From positions 1-35,641 of the forward strand of contig CAIZGX010000027.1 in NCBI GenBank assembly GCA_903932685.1: a stretch of 35,641 nucleotides of DNA. The letters are read 5' to 3'. The notes below the pieces were generated by a model. The model was not told the origin of the DNA and searched no databases. It worked only from the letters and a program-made list of their open reading frames with translations. A program made the translations under genes and the position numbers. Positions 1-11,513 of the stretch are shown here, in pieces. The number at the start of each line of letters is the position of its first letter. Position 1 is the first letter of the stretch. This DNA is from an uncultured Bacteroidota bacterium (GTDB lineage Bacteria; Bacteroidota; Bacteroidia; Flavobacteriales_D; Sanyastnellaceae).

Positions 1-36
1 AAAAGAGAGAGCAAAAAAGAATAAAAGTTTTTTCAT
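1..36 (-). CDS. N-terminal fragment of an exported protein, cut by the left edge
   Basis: On the minus strand an ATG (first base at 36) opens a reading frame that runs off the left edge. It reads MKKLLFFFALSF: two lysines followed by a hydrophobic run, the start of a signal peptide. The mature protein lies outside the window, so its function cannot be named. It is divergent from the lipoprotein gene at 415 and shares a 13-base leader element with it. Only 12 codons are visible, so the call rests on the signal-peptide look and the shared leader. Confidence 0.6.
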   Translation of the reverse strand, partial: MKKLLFFFALSF

Positions 37-46
37 GGTTTAAATC

Positions 47-403
47 TGTTTCAGTTAAGTGCTGAAGTTTTTTTTCGTCCAATAATTAATTCATTAAAAG
101 TAATCCTTTCAACAACCACTGCTTCACCAGATTCGATCAATTTTATCGACTCCAAAAAACTGCGCAGTTTTTTCAGCCCTCATTTTTACTTTTTTCCTTA
201 TTTGACAATGGTTTTAAGAGTTTTGCGGTTTAGAAAAATCCGCCTTTCACCCTAGAGAAAATCGTGCACCACGAATTCTCCAATCGTTTAAATTTCAGAG
301 GATTAAATTTTAAAGGGGTTTAGAAAGGAAATTAATGGAATTTCATGGATGGATTTCGAGGGGGTATTTGTGCTAATTTCGATACTAACGCTTAACTGAA
401 ACA
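47..403. repeat. 13-bp inverted repeat, one copy in each divergent leader
   Basis: TGTTTCAGTTAAG at 47-59 is the exact reverse complement of CTTAACTGAAACA at 391-403. Read in the direction of transcription, both divergent genes carry CTTAACTGAAACA ending 10-11 bases before their start codons. The placement suggests a shared leader or operator element. This is inference; the repeat itself is seen directly. Confidence 0.7.
374..381 (+). promoter_or_regulatory. Possible -7 box for the 415 lipoprotein gene
   Basis: TAATTTCG resembles the Bacteroidota -7 consensus TAnnTTTG. A transcript starting about 7 bases downstream would begin just before the CTTAACTGAAACA element. No good -33 TTG was found at the usual spacing, so the call is weak. 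Confidence 0.3.
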
Positions 404-414
404 AAACACGCTAC

Positions 415-1095
415 GTGAAAATTAATAGAATCGCTTTCTTATTCATTCTTGTTTCCTTCGCTGGATTGGTTTCGTGCAAGAAGCCCAGACAATTCCTAGG
501 AGGGGGTAATTACCATGGTTTAATTAAACTCTTAAACATGAAGGATTATGGCGATCGGAGTGAAGAAACAGTAAATGATTTTCTAAAGAAAAGACACTAT
601 CACTACGACTACAGTTTTTTAGCAATAGATTCTTTGTACGACTTACACAAAGAGCCGAAATACAACAACCTAATTATCCCTGAAAACATTTCGCTCGATA
701 GCATTAACTGGTCTTTGATTCAGGTTCGCGTATTCAATTCAGATGGCAGTTATCACAATTCCCTCGCACAGTGCTCAGGCGACTTCGAAGATGATAAATT
801 CACCTTCGATTTCCCTATAAACAAAAATGAATGCTCGTTCAAAAACGAAAAGTTAGAACTGAAAAACGAATTCGATTTAATGCACATCGATTCAAATAAA
901 TCGAATGAAATTCTGAGCGAAGCCAAAAAATTCAAATACGTGTTGGTCGTGTATTGGAACATTCAAACCAACTACTTTTCAGAACGTATTTTACGCAGTG
1001 TTTCAAAATTGAAAAGGAAACACCCAAACGAAGTCATGGTTATCTTGGTGAATCACGATAGCGGAGAACGGAAATCGAATTTCTATGACATGTAA
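415..1095 (+). CDS. Putative lipoprotein of unknown function
   Basis: The protein has 226 residues and starts at GTG. It opens with a lipoprotein signal peptide: a charged MKINR start, a hydrophobic stretch, and the lipobox LVSC followed by Lys-Lys, so Cys22 is the likely lipidated residue. The remainder is charged and presumably periplasmic or on an outer-membrane face. The C-terminal part (about residues 170-215) alternates strand- and helix-like segments around a VVYWN sequence, loosely like a thioredoxin-fold strand, but no CxxC is present and I do not assign that fold. The membrane protein, kinase and regulator genes follow closely on the same strand, so it may be co-transcribed with a signalling unit. 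I do not recognise the family. Confidence 0.7.
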   Translation: MKINRIAFLFILVSFAGLVSCKKPRQFLGGGNYHGLIKLLNMKDYGDRSEETVNDFLKKRHYHYDYSFLAIDSLYDLHKEPKYNNLIIPENISLDSINWSLIQVRVFNSDGSYHNSLAQCSGDFEDDKFTFDFPINKNECSFKNEKLELKNEFDLMHIDSNKSNEILSEAKKFKYVLVVYWNIQTNYFSERILRSVSKLKRKHPNEVMVILVNHDSGERKSNFYDM

Positions 1096-1120
1096 TAAAA
1101 ATTAATACCCGCATTCTAAC

Positions 1121-1774
1121 ATGACCTACCTACAATACGCCAACTACATTGGCTCAGGAATAGAGTTCTTGGCTATTGCAGCTGGACTTCTTTTTAAATC
1201 GTACAGAACCAAATTCGGTTTAATTATTTTTCTAATGCCGCTAAGCTCGTGCATTGCCGATTCACTTTATTTGTATTCCAACATTCCCAAATACATTCCA
1301 TTCGGAATGTTTTACGGCATCTTCGATCTTTTTAACACGTTGGCTTTCTTCATAATCATTGACGTGTTTACAAAGAATGAAATCAAAGTTATTTTCCTCA
1401 TAAAAAGTCTTATCGCAATAATTATTACTTCCACCATTGTAGAAATTTTGCAAACGAAAACTGGTTATCACGATATAGCTAGCGGAATTTCAAACCTATT
1501 CGACGGATTCCTTGGGTTAATTGCTGCATTCCGTTTATTACAACGAACCGCGAAAGAGAAAAAAGATTTCTCACATTTCTTTTATGCCAACATAAGCGTA
1601 ACCATCCTGAGCCTTATCATGTTCTCGCCTCAAATTGGACTGCATTTGCTTCAACATCATCATGTAGATTTCGACTTCTGTAAAATAATTGTCATCTGGA
1701 TAGTCGTTGGAAACACTCTGAGAAATCTATTGCTCACCTACCTCTTTTATCTGAGAAGAAATGTCACCGCATGA
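1121..1774 (+). CDS. Multi-pass membrane protein upstream of a histidine kinase
   Basis: This 217-residue protein is mostly hydrophobic, with about six or seven predicted membrane segments, and ends in the basic stretch LRRNVTA. Its last codons overlap the kinase start by four bases (ATGA), which implies translational coupling. It resembles the protein at 4365-5033 in size, early membrane segments and C-terminal pattern (GNxxR, then a hydrophobic helix ending in FYLRRN or LLYRNN), so the two are probably paralogues. The kinase next door has only one short membrane segment, so this protein could act as its sensor partner. That role is inferred only from context. Confidence 0.75.
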   Translation: MTYLQYANYIGSGIEFLAIAAGLLFKSYRTKFGLIIFLMPLSSCIADSLYLYSNIPKYIPFGMFYGIFDLFNTLAFFIIIDVFTKNEIKVIFLIKSLIAIIITSTIVEILQTKTGYHDIASGISNLFDGFLGLIAAFRLLQRTAKEKKDFSHFFYANISVTILSLIMFSPQIGLHLLQHHHVDFDFCKIIVIWIVVGNTLRNLLLTYLFYLRRNVTA

Positions 1775-2553
1775 ATACCGTTGACTTCACCATACTTGCA
1801 GGAATAGTTATTGCTGCGCTTGCGCTGCTGGTGGCGGGTATTCTCATTTTCGCCATGCGAAAGGTGATTCAAAATGCCAAACAAGAAGAGTCGCACAAAA
1901 CCGAATTGCAAAAAGCCATTATTGCTACACAAGAATCGGAACGCGAAGAAATGGCGAACAACCTGCACGACGATATTGGACCGCAATTGAACATACTCGC
2001 GCACAAATTAGTGGAACAAGACTCTGCCCTTTATCGCACTTCGTTTGAACGTGAAGAGATGAATGACATACAAGAGATTGTTGAAACGCTTACCCTTGAT
2101 CTGCGCAGATACACCACCTCTATCTTTCCGCACGTGGTGCGCACACAAGGATTAATAGCAGCGCTGCGCATTACCCTTCAACACTTCCAACCGCAGTGGG
2201 AAATAACCTTTCAATCCGCGGTGTCTGAAAGCATGGTATTTCCCGACACATTTGCGCTGCCTGTCTTCCGCATCTACAACGAACTGCTGAACAATCTGGC
2301 CAAACACGCCAAACCTCAGCAAGTAGACGTTGAACTGTACTACAACTACAACGAGTTTATTATTCACATAGACCACAACGGTGACGGACTTACGCAAAAC
2401 GAATTCATGCACTTCGCCAAGCAAGGGAAAGGACGCGGTTGTTCTTCCATTCTAAACAGAATAGATCAACTGCGCGGCAACATTCATCTTTGGAACAACA
2501 TAGAGATTTCAAAAATAACCATTGACATTCCTTATGAGCAACCAAAAAATTAA
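1771..2553 (+). CDS. Sensor histidine kinase, NarL/DesK partner type (HisKA_3)
   Basis: This 260-residue kinase has one N-terminal membrane helix (about residues 7-29) and no large sensor domain. The dimerisation and phosphoacceptor segment contains ESEREEMANNLHDDIG, with His66 the expected phosphorylated residue. The ATPase domain follows, with an N-box around NELLNNLAKHA (170-180), a G1-like DHNGDG (201-206) and a G2-like GKGRGCSSILNRI. This is the HPK7 / HisKA_3 arrangement. The start overlaps the upstream membrane protein gene and the end overlaps the response regulator, so the three form a coupled unit. The signal sensed cannot be read from the sequence. Confidence 0.9.
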   Translation: MNTVDFTILAGIVIAALALLVAGILIFAMRKVIQNAKQEESHKTELQKAIIATQESEREEMANNLHDDIGPQLNILAHKLVEQDSALYRTSFEREEMNDIQEIVETLTLDLRRYTTSIFPHVVRTQGLIAALRITLQHFQPQWEITFQSAVSESMVFPDTFALPVFRIYNELLNNLAKHAKPQQVDVELYYNYNEFIIHIDHNGDGLTQNEFMHFAKQGKGRGCSSILNRIDQLRGNIHLWNNIEISKITIDIPYEQPKN

Positions 2554-3181
2554 AGTCGCTTTGGTCGACGACCACACCATTTTGCGCAATGGAATTAAAA
2601 GTATTTTGTCGAAAGACTACAAGAAGCGATTCGACATTGTTGCTGAATTTTCCAACGGAAAAGAATTCTTAAATGAGCTCAACAACCTCGAACTCGACGT
2701 TGTGCTGCTCGATCTAAACATGCCTGTGAAAGGTGGCGCCAATACGCTGGAAATTCTTCAGCTCTCGCACCCTTCCGTGCGGTGCATTGTGCTAACGCAA
2801 TTAAGCATGGACTACATGGTTGAATCGTGCATGAAATTGGGCGCACGCGCCTTCCTTCCCAAAGAAGTAAAACCGCTCGAACTGAAACGCGCCATTGAAA
2901 CGGTGCACGCCGAAGGCTATTATTACAATCAGCTCTTCACTGAAGAATCGCTTCAAAACCCAACTTCACGAAAAAAGAAAAGCGAGCAACTCACGCTTCA
3001 AGAAAAACGTGTATTGCGCTACATTGTCACCGGCTCTAAGACCCACGAAATAGCTGAGACATTGGGCCTAAGCGAAAGCACCATTAAATCGCACCGCGAG
3101 AATATTCATCGAAAACTAAATACTTCTAATCCGTTTGAACTAACAACTTATTGCATTCGAAATGGGATTGTTTTGGAATGA
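2534..3181 (+). CDS. LuxR/NarL-family response regulator
   Basis: The ATG at 2534 is preferred over an upstream in-frame TTG because the receiver domain starts directly (KIKVALVDDH). The protein has 215 residues. In the receiver, Asp12-Asp13 form the acidic pocket, Asp60 in LLDLNMP is the phosphoacceptor, Thr88 and Lys110 are the switch and conserved lysine. A LuxR-type helix-turn-helix occupies about residues 145-210, with LTLQEKRVLRYI and LSESTIKSHRENIHRKL. It overlaps the kinase gene by 20 bases, so the kinase is almost certainly its partner. A microhairpin array begins five bases after the stop. Confidence 0.93.
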   Translation: MSNQKIKVALVDDHTILRNGIKSILSKDYKKRFDIVAEFSNGKEFLNELNNLELDVVLLDLNMPVKGGANTLEILQLSHPSVRCIVLTQLSMDYMVESCMKLGARAFLPKEVKPLELKRAIETVHAEGYYYNQLFTEESLQNPTSRKKKSEQLTLQEKRVLRYIVTGSKTHEIAETLGLSESTIKSHRENIHRKLNTSNPFELTTYCIRNGIVLE

Positions 3182-3185
3182 CCAT

Positions 3186-3257
3186 TTGCAAAGCAAGAAT
3201 GCCCGAAGGGCGAATGTGCAAGCACGAATGCCCGAAGGGCGAATGTCTGCGACGATT
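3186..3257. repeat. Microhairpin array, GAAT-separator family (5 hairpins)
   Basis: Five hairpins are separated by the constant tetranucleotide GAAT: TTGC-aaa-GCAA, GCCC-gaa-GGGC, GTGC-aa-GCAC, GCCC-gaa-GGGC, GTC-tgc-GAC, then GATT. The arms differ between units but stay complementary within each unit. The array starts right after the response-regulator stop. There is no T-tract, so it is not an ordinary terminator. GAAT is the reverse complement of the ATTC separator used near 33-35 kb. Confidence 0.9.
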
Positions 3258-3277
3258 TTATTTACGGAGTAGTAACT

Positions 3278-3292
3278 ATCACCTTTGGTGAT
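3278..3292. repeat. Single hairpin of the CA-separator family
   Basis: ATCACC-ttt-GGTGAT is a perfect 6-bp stem with a 3-nt loop. It matches the third hairpin of the array at 4243 except for one loop base. It is followed after two bases by a degenerate unit ATGCTGCGG, as in the 4243 array. It lies in the same gap as the GAAT-family array, so two families sit side by side here. Confidence 0.75.
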
Positions 3293-3366
3293 TAATGCTG
3301 CGGGGGAGTGGAGAAATAAATTTTGAAAAACTAAAAGAAATAAACAGAACAACTTAAATCACAATT

Positions 3367-4236
3367 ATGAAACAACTCCTCTTTTCAATTTTGTTTGTAT
3401 TTGGAATAACAGCAATTACATTCAGCCAATCTTGGGCGCCCATTGGGGCTACATGGACATATCAAGTCGAAAATGCAGTGAATGGTGGAATTGGATTTCG
3501 CGAATGGACATCGATTAGTGACACTCTAATTGATGGGCATGATTGCAAAATCATTTTGCGAAGCGGCGACCCAGTAAATAGTGACCTATCGGACAGCTTG
3601 ATCACCTACGAAGAAAACGGTGTTGTTTATTGGTATTTATACAATCAGTTCACCACACTCTACGATTTCAACAAACTTGCCGGAGAATCTTGGACAGTAA
3701 TGCGGGACACTTGCGGTATAGTAATTACAGTTGATTCCACTTCATTTGAAACCATAAATGGTATCGAATTAAAAACACTTTACGTTTCTTCCGAGGATTA
3801 TGCCTTCTCTGGGAAAATAATTGAGAACATTGGAAATACTTCAATGCCTAGTCCCTACTTTTTATATCATTGCGATGGTATTTTTAAGGACACCTATTTC
3901 TATACAGGCCTGCGTTGTTATGAAGATAGCATCATGGGTTACCACAGTTTCAACATTTCGCCGAGCTGTGATTACGTGACAGATGTTTCTGAACAGAATG
4001 AAAAGAATGATCTATTACTCTACCCCAACCCTACTTCCGAATCTATTCAAGTCAAAATAAATCCCGCCCTTTCGAATCATTACAAAATATTTAACAACAC
4101 TGGACAACTTGTTCAGCAAGGAAATCTTAACACCTCGTCCGCTAACATTTCCGTTTCCACATTACGTCCAGGTATTTATTTCTTCGAGATTCAAACAGAT
4201 AAGAATATTACACAGCAGCGGTTTGTTATTCAATGA
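3367..4236 (+). CDS. Secreted protein with T9SS type A sorting domain
   Basis: This 289-residue protein has a signal peptide (MKQLLFSILFVFGITAITFSQS) and a central region of about 190 residues that I do not recognise, rich in aromatic and acidic residues. The last 75 residues form a type A T9SS C-terminal domain: LLLYPNPTSESIQV, then a GQLVQQG strand, LRPGIYFFEI and a final RFVIQ. By family knowledge such domains direct export across the outer membrane by the Por system and are then cleaved. The substrate or role of the passenger is unknown. The gene is bracketed by microhairpin arrays on both sides. Confidence 0.88.
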   Translation: MKQLLFSILFVFGITAITFSQSWAPIGATWTYQVENAVNGGIGFREWTSISDTLIDGHDCKIILRSGDPVNSDLSDSLITYEENGVVYWYLYNQFTTLYDFNKLAGESWTVMRDTCGIVITVDSTSFETINGIELKTLYVSSEDYAFSGKIIENIGNTSMPSPYFLYHCDGIFKDTYFYTGLRCYEDSIMGYHSFNISPSCDYVTDVSEQNEKNDLLLYPNPTSESIQVKINPALSNHYKIFNNTGQLVQQGNLNTSSANISVSTLRPGIYFFEIQTDKNITQQRFVIQ

Positions 4237-4242
4237 TGATCA

Positions 4243-4328
4243 ATTGCGAAGCAATCAATCCTTCGGATCAATCACCTTCGGTGATCAATCGCTTTGCGAT
4301 CAGTCACTGCGTGATCAATGCTGCGGAT
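4243..4328. repeat. Microhairpin array, CA-separator family (6 hairpins)
   Basis: Six hairpins are separated by exactly two bases, CA: ATTGC-gaa-GCAAT, ATCC-ttc-GGAT, ATCACC-ttc-GGTGAT, ATCGC-ttt-GCGAT, GTCAC-tgc-GTGAT (one G-T wobble), ATGC-tgc-GGAT (one mismatch). Arm length varies from 4 to 6 while separator and loop length stay constant. The array begins seven bases after the stop codon of the T9SS cargo gene and has no T-tract. Confidence 0.92.
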
Positions 4329-4364
4329 GAATTGAAAATCTATAATTAATCAAGAACTAATTAC

Positions 4365-5033
4365 ATGGCATTTCTATTTCTCATTGTTTGCTTCATAATT
4401 CGAATAATAGCGATTGGCTTGTTGCTTCGAAATAGAAAAACATTCGGGATTCAAATTTGGCCTTTGGTCATTTTCAATAGCGCTTCCTTGGTGTCAGATG
4501 TCCTTGGTTCTATTTTTTGTTTTCTTGAAATAAACAATTCACTGATCATTAATATCTACACCGTTTTCGAACTTTTATTCGTCACTTTTTATTCTTTACG
4601 ATTGGTTCAACTGAATCGCTACATCACACTATTCTCGAAGATTCTTTCAATTTCAATTTCAATTATCCTCTGCATAGAAATAATCTTCTACAAGACGAAT
4701 ATTCTAACCGAAGCTATTTCGGGATATGCAATTATTCTTCAAAGCACTATTATTTTGATCTGCTGCCTTTCAATGATTGCTCAATTAAAACCAAACAACT
4801 CCTCAATGCCGCCTGAATTGATTGTCTTGTTTGGCCTTTTTATTTATTCCTGTTTGTGCATCTTACCTACCCTTGCATACATACTGTACTTCGATTGTAA
4901 CAACAATTATACTTTCTCACTATTCACATATACCTCTATTGGAATTGGAAATATCATTCGAGACTTTTGCTTCGGATTGTTCGGAGTTCTCTTGTATCGG
5001 AATAATCGCAAAGCGATTGATTCAAAGAATTGA
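4365..5033 (+). CDS. Multi-pass membrane protein, paralogue of the 1121 gene product
   Basis: This 222-residue hydrophobic protein has about seven membrane segments and no soluble domain. It shares size and hydropathy with the 1121-1774 product, and its C-terminal segment (GIGNIIRDFCFGLFGVLLYR) matches the same position there (GNTLRNLLLTYLFYLRR). No kinase gene follows it. The last nine or so codons (NRKAIDSKN) and the stop codon lie inside a microhairpin array, so the natural C-terminus was probably replaced or extended by repeat insertion. Function unknown. Confidence 0.75.
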   Translation: MAFLFLIVCFIIRIIAIGLLLRNRKTFGIQIWPLVIFNSASLVSDVLGSIFCFLEINNSLIINIYTVFELLFVTFYSLRLVQLNRYITLFSKILSISISIILCIEIIFYKTNILTEAISGYAIILQSTIILICCLSMIAQLKPNNSSMPPELIVLFGLFIYSCLCILPTLAYILYFDCNNNYTFSLFTYTSIGIGNIIRDFCFGLFGVLLYRNNRKAIDSKN

Positions 5034-5058
5034 TCACGCAGTGATTGATCCGCAGGAT
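5005..5058. repeat. Microhairpin array, TG-separator orientation (4 hairpins), overlapping a CDS end
   Basis: ATCGC-aaa-GCGAT, ATTC-aaa-GAAT, ATCAC-gca-GTGAT and ATCC-gca-GGAT are separated by TG, the reverse complement of the CA separator at 4243. The TGA stop of the upstream gene (5031-5033) is formed by a TG separator plus the next base. The arrays at 4243 and 5005 therefore flank the membrane-protein gene in opposite orientation. Confidence 0.92.
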
Positions 5059-5095
5059 TTCAGATTTTTCAATGGGTAAGAAAAGGCAATTGATT

Positions 5096-5728
5096 CTAAA
5101 AATCTGCCGTGAGATAAAAGACCGTATCAATGAAATAGTAAATACCATTGTTTACCAGAACATTTTCGTCGTGGAGATCTTCTAATATAATTCCAAGGTT
5201 TGGGTTAAAGTAATCGTGATTTCTGATGTTCAGGAATCCGTTTGCTTCCAGAAATTGTTTTACAACACTCAAATTGGTGGGTTCTGTAATTTGTATGTAA
5301 TTCTGTTTAACAACAGAATAAAGAGTTTTATTCAATGAGGTAAATCCAATTAATTCGTATGATGTATCTGGAAAGAAAAAATTATGCAGCAACAGATTGT
5401 GCAAATAGTCTAACCAATTGGTGAAATAAATGGAATCGTTTAACTTGAATACTTGATAAGAATTCATCAAGTAAACTTTTTGCTCAGCGCCTTCGCTTAT
5501 GTAATTGGATGCATCGAATTTTGAAAACCAAAGATTATTCTTTTTGGCGAAATCAATTAAGCGCGCTGCTTCTTGACTTTTGACTTGCTGTTCGCTTTGA
5601 GGAATTCGATTTGATTCTTGGCTTGATCTAAGGTAACAGGCAATTGTTTGGATAGGTTCTCCATTCCTAACTTGGCTCTTTCCTGAAAGGACATCACGGA
5701 TGTGCTGTTTTGTTGCATTGTAACTCAT
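5096..5728 (-). CDS. Putative polyvalent protein kinase-like protein
   Basis: This 210-residue protein has a kinase-like core. ISEGAEQKVYL (78-87) resembles a degenerate nucleotide-binding loop, Lys95 in YQVFK is the candidate ATP lysine, and EDLHDENVLV (183-192) resembles the catalytic loop with Asp184 and Asn189. IDTVF (200-204) takes the place of the metal-binding DFG strand. This pattern matches what I recall of the Kinase-PolyVal family, found in phage and mobile-element polyvalent proteins. Here it stands alone, outside any visible prophage. It has arrays on both sides. The substrate is unknown and the family assignment comes from motif memory, not a search. Confidence 0.65.
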   Translation of the reverse strand: MSYNATKQHIRDVLSGKSQVRNGEPIQTIACYLRSSQESNRIPQSEQQVKSQEAARLIDFAKKNNLWFSKFDASNYISEGAEQKVYLMNSYQVFKLNDSIYFTNWLDYLHNLLLHNFFFPDTSYELIGFTSLNKTLYSVVKQNYIQITEPTNLSVVKQFLEANGFLNIRNHDYFNPNLGIILEDLHDENVLVNNGIYYFIDTVFYLTADF

Positions 5729-5850
5729 ACGAAATTACAAAACAATTCTCAAAAAAAAGAGACTTGTAAAAATGGTTATGTGATTTTCATATACACATCT
5801 AGTAACTCATTGAACAAGAGATTTTAATAACGGGTAGAAAGGGGTAAGTA

Positions 5851-5889
5851 ATCCGCAGGATTGATTGCGTAGCAATTGATTCGAAGAAT
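5851..5889. repeat. Microhairpin array, TG-separator orientation (3 hairpins)
   Basis: ATCC-gca-GGAT, ATTGC-gta-GCAAT and ATTC-gaa-GAAT are separated by TG. Unlike most other arrays, it lies between two divergent gene starts, directly before the likely promoter of the methyltransferase gene at 5922. Confidence 0.88.
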
Positions 5890-5904
5890 TAATTCGTACT
5901 TTCG
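5876..5904 (+). promoter_or_regulatory. Probable promoter of the 5922 gene, -33 TTG inside the array
   Basis: TTG at 5876-5878 and TACTTTCG at 5897-5904 are spaced by 18 bases, close to the Bacteroidota TTTG/TAnnTTTG layout. The -33 element is formed by the end of a hairpin arm and a TG separator. The predicted start is about 10 bases before the ATG. Confidence 0.4.
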
Positions 5905-5921
5905 CGACACAAAATTCTATT

Positions 5922-6686
5922 ATGGCGCTTATTGAAGAGATGAACAAAAGTGGGAACTGGCTATTTCGTTGGCGCAGCTTTCTTCCTTTGTTATTGTATG
6001 TTTTAGCCGCTTCGGTTATTTGGTTTGAATTGGATACAGACAATCCGTTGTTCGATAAAACGTGGGCTTGGACGTGCCTAGGCATTTCATTTTTAGGGCA
6101 ATTGATTCGTGTTGTAACAATAGGCTATACGCCAAAAGGAACCTCTGGAAGAAACACCAAAGAAGGTCAGGTTGCTGAAGTGTTAAATCACACAGGCATC
6201 TACAGCATTGTTCGTCACCCACTGTACTTAGGGAACTTCTTCATGTGGCTAGGTATTATCATGTACGTTGGTAACTGGTGGTTCACACTTACTTCATGCC
6301 TACTGTTCTGGTTGTACTACGAACGCATCATGTTCGCGGAAGAATTCTTCCTTCGAAATAAATTCGGAGACGTTTACATAAAATGGACCGAAAGAACTCC
6401 GCCTTTCTTCCCGCGTTTCTCTTCATGGAAATCTGCACCCGTAGAATTCTCATTGCGTAACGTATTGAAACGCGAATACAACGGATTCTTCGCAGTATTC
6501 ATTTCCTTCGCTTTGCTAGACGCACTGAAGAACTACGTGCACTTCGGATATTTCGGTTGGAAGGAAATCCTTACTCCGTTTTGGCACACCGCTTTGTTCA
6601 GCGGATTCATCATTTTCATTGTCCTTCGTAGCTTGAAGAAATACACGAAAGTGCTAAACGTAAAAGGAAGAGAGTACAACGTATGA
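5922..6686 (+). CDS. Membrane methyltransferase of the isoprenylcysteine/phospholipid methyltransferase type
   Basis: This 254-residue membrane protein shows the signature of the ICMT/PEMT superfamily: NHTGIYSIVRHPLYLGNF, then hydrophobic segments, then ERIMFAEEFFLRNKFGDVY and WTERTPPFFP. The Arg-His-Pro and Glu-Glu motifs bind S-adenosylmethionine in this family. The substrate cannot be deduced; bacterial members act on lipids or are uncharacterised. It begins a coupled run with the small membrane protein and SixA genes, whose starts overlap the preceding stops by four bases. Confidence 0.8.
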   Translation: MALIEEMNKSGNWLFRWRSFLPLLLYVLAASVIWFELDTDNPLFDKTWAWTCLGISFLGQLIRVVTIGYTPKGTSGRNTKEGQVAEVLNHTGIYSIVRHPLYLGNFFMWLGIIMYVGNWWFTLTSCLLFWLYYERIMFAEEFFLRNKFGDVYIKWTERTPPFFPRFSSWKSAPVEFSLRNVLKREYNGFFAVFISFALLDALKNYVHFGYFGWKEILTPFWHTALFSGFIIFIVLRSLKKYTKVLNVKGREYNV

Positions 6687-7036
6687 TGCGACAATTCGAG
6701 AAAAAATCGAGGCCTGTCATTTCAAACACAGCTTTTTTAAAACGTCAGCTTTACTATTTTTTTCTTAGCATTCTTCTTATTGCTTTTTCCTTACTCATTG
6801 GCGTAGTTGGATACCACTACACCGGTCACATGGGATGGCTAGACGCCTTCTACAACAGCTCCATGATCCTTACAGGAATGGGACCTGTTAACGTTATCAC
6901 CAATGATAGCGGAAAGTGGTTCGCTTCGTTTTACGCTCTCTACAGCGGCGTTGCTTTTCTAACCACTGCCGGAGTCATGCTTTCGCCTTTAGTTCACCGC
7001 ATCTTACACATACTTCACGTTCAGGAAGAGGAATGA
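6683..7036 (+). CDS. Small two-helix membrane protein resembling an ion-channel pore module
   Basis: This protein has 117 residues. A basic N-terminus is followed by a membrane helix (about 25-45), a pore-loop-like segment FYNSSMILTGMGPV, and a second helix ending in SPLVHRILHILH. The order helix, pore loop, helix is that of two-helix potassium channels, but the filter is TGMGP rather than T-x-GYG. I therefore call it channel-like only. The ATG overlaps the methyltransferase stop, with a second ATG directly after. The stop overlaps the SixA start. Confidence 0.6.
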   Translation: MMRQFEKKSRPVISNTAFLKRQLYYFFLSILLIAFSLLIGVVGYHYTGHMGWLDAFYNSSMILTGMGPVNVITNDSGKWFASFYALYSGVAFLTTAGVMLSPLVHRILHILHVQEEE

Positions 7037-7497
7037 AAACAATTTACATTATTCGTCACGCTGAAGCGGAAGACCTTTACGGACAGCCCGACAGCTTCAG
7101 ACCGCTGACCGAACGCGGAAACCTTCAGGCGTTAGCGCTGGGAAATCACTTGGGACAACTTCCAACAAACTGGATCGTTAGTCCTGCCGTGCGCACCTAC
7201 TCTACAGCGCATACGCTGAGCACTACGCAAAGCCACAAGCCTGTTCTTCATTTAGAAAAAAGAATTTACAACGCTGAACTTTCAGACTTGTTAGAAGTCA
7301 TTGAACTTCTTCCAAACGATTGGAATGACGTGGTTCTCATAGGACACAATCCGGGTGTCTCTAATCTTTCGCAATACCTCACCGGCATGCAACATCCGTT
7401 TAAGAAATCGGCTGTTGTTAAAATGCAACTCGAGGTTGAAGCGTGGAGCCAATTGATTCAGGGCTGCGGAAAAGAAGACTTTTATTGGTTTCCATAA
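7033..7497 (+). CDS. sixA: SixA-type phosphohistidine phosphatase
   Basis: The start is placed at the ATG at 7033, which overlaps the previous stop (ATGA) and begins directly with MKTIYIIRHAEAE; the longer frame upstream is antisense-like to nothing and reads the previous gene out of frame. The 154-residue protein is a short histidine phosphatase: Arg8-His9 form the catalytic RH motif, Arg54 lies in SPAVRTYSTA, and His105 lies in LIGHNPGVSNL. SixA removes phosphate from histidine phosphotransfer proteins in known members. The target here is unknown. Confidence 0.88.
   Translation: MKTIYIIRHAEAEDLYGQPDSFRPLTERGNLQALALGNHLGQLPTNWIVSPAVRTYSTAHTLSTTQSHKPVLHLEKRIYNAELSDLLEVIELLPNDWNDVVLIGHNPGVSNLSQYLTGMQHPFKKSAVVKMQLEVEAWSQLIQGCGKEDFYWFP

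Positions 7498-11513
<4,016 letters not shown>

Larger units (their letters stand above)
37..414. other. Divergent intergenic region, no gene seen
   Basis: This 378-base gap separates two divergent genes for exported proteins. It is AT-rich and has no convincing ORF. It carries a 13-bp inverted repeat near its two ends, each copy about 11 bases from a start codon, and a TAATTTCG -7-like box on the plus strand. Nothing else was recognised in it. Confidence 0.6.

Noticed and set aside
3186-3257. CRISPR array
   Set aside because: Units are only about 11-15 bases, the variable part is self-complementary, and no cas gene is present.
4243-4328. Rho-independent terminators for the arrays
   Set aside because: No T-tract follows any hairpin, units are multiple, and one array lies upstream of two divergent genes. 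The true terminator at 20288 looks quite different.
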